Below, piece by piece: positions 63,901 through 64,000 of a stretch of DNA of 64,000 nucleotides (position 1 is the stretch's first letter; the number at the start of each line of letters is the position of its first letter). The notes under the pieces were generated by a model. The model worked only from the letters and a program-made list of their open reading frames with translations. It was not told the origin of the DNA and ran no database searches. This DNA comes from Isoperla grammatica (Eukaryota; Arthropoda; Insecta; Plecoptera; Perlodidae), in contig CAMDTW010000642.1 in assembly GCA_945910005.1 (NCBI GenBank), positions 1,860,001-1,924,000 of the forward strand, written 5' to 3'. A program made the translations under genes and the position numbers.

Positions 63901-64000
63901 TACGTTGCATGTAGTGGCTTTCATGTCACTGACTTAGCGCAGGGTTTGTCAAGTACAGTCACCATCACAAGCAAGGAAACATGCGTTGTCCTGATATATT
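60931..64000 (+). repeat. Second copy of the 4,378-bp tandem duplication, cut by the window end
   Basis: This follows 56,553-59,622 at +4,378. Private changes include TTATGTGTCATG near 62,490, ATCGCAGGG near 61,681 and GGTTTGTCAAG near 63,946. About 1.3 kb of the copy lies beyond the window. Confidence 0.88.

Larger units (their letters stand above)
1..64000 (+). repeat. 94-bp tandem satellite array filling the window
   Basis: Starts of the TGCATG landmark recur every 94 bases (for example 7, 101, 195) from the first to the last base. All monomers read in the same direction on this strand, with no inversion, spacer or foreign insertion seen. Adjacent monomers differ at a limited set of sites. 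Counting from TGCATG as 1, these are 7 (T/A), 16-17 (CT/TC), 29-30 (TT, AT or TA), 37 (G/A), 55 (C/G), 66-68 (GCA, GCG or TAG), 88 (G/C) and 92 (T/C). About 680 monomers are present. The array enters and leaves the window in mid-monomer. Nothing in the window looks like a gene, RNA gene, promoter or terminator, so every gene-free stretch here is satellite. A centromeric or heterochromatic role is inferred from array type only. Confidence 0.98.

Noticed and set aside
1..64000. CRISPR array
   Set aside because: The repeats are directly adjacent, with no unique spacers, and 94 bp is far longer than a CRISPR repeat. There are no cas genes.
1..64000. CENP-B box in the monomer
   Set aside because: I looked for the TTCG...A..CGGG pattern on both strands of the consensus and found no match.
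1..64000. Pol III internal promoter (tRNA-derived or 5S-derived repeat)
   Set aside because: No B-box-like GGTTCGANTCC or 5S-like element is present in the monomer. Weak resemblance of GTAGTGGC to an A box is not enough.

Overview
The whole 64-kb window is one uninterrupted tandem satellite array. The basic monomer is 94 bp (about 46% G+C), all copies lie in the same orientation, and roughly 680 copies fit in the window. I see no protein-coding gene, tRNA, rRNA, transposon, CRISPR array or single-copy DNA. The array runs off both ends. A homogenised array this long, with higher-order structure, points to a eukaryotic centromeric, pericentromeric or other heterochromatic block. The sequence alone does not identify the species, and I do not recognise the monomer family.

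Layout. Monomers differ at a small set of diagnostic sites, and combinations of these variants recur at long distances, so the array is built at several nested levels. (1) 94-bp monomers. (2) Sub-blocks of 11 monomers (about 1.03 kb) and 22 monomers (2,068 bp). (3) A higher-order unit of 66 monomers (6,201 bp) or 69 monomers (6,482 bp), seen at 27,188-33,388, 39,014-45,214, 45,215-51,696 and partly at 51,697-54,740. (4) Two very large tandem duplications. D1 is 11.44/11.06 kb (4,661-16,100 and 16,101-27,187). D2 is 11,826 bp (21,578-33,403 and 33,404-45,252) and spans the right-hand part of D1. (5) A 4,378-bp tandem duplication at the right end (56,553-60,930, then 60,931 to beyond the window). 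The left part (about 1.4-3.8 kb) and right part (about 54.6-57.1 kb) belong to the same monomer subtype, so the recently amplified core lies between related older flanks.

How it works together. Junctions keep the 94-bp register, indels between copies are whole numbers of monomers (-4, +8, -1), and duplication breakpoints fall in 23-24 bp of shared sequence. This is what unequal crossing-over or in-register template switching between monomers would leave. Variants private to D1 copy 2 are inherited by D2 copy 2, so the order D1 then D2 can be read directly. The 63-71-residue open frames are by-products of the repeat and are not annotated as genes.
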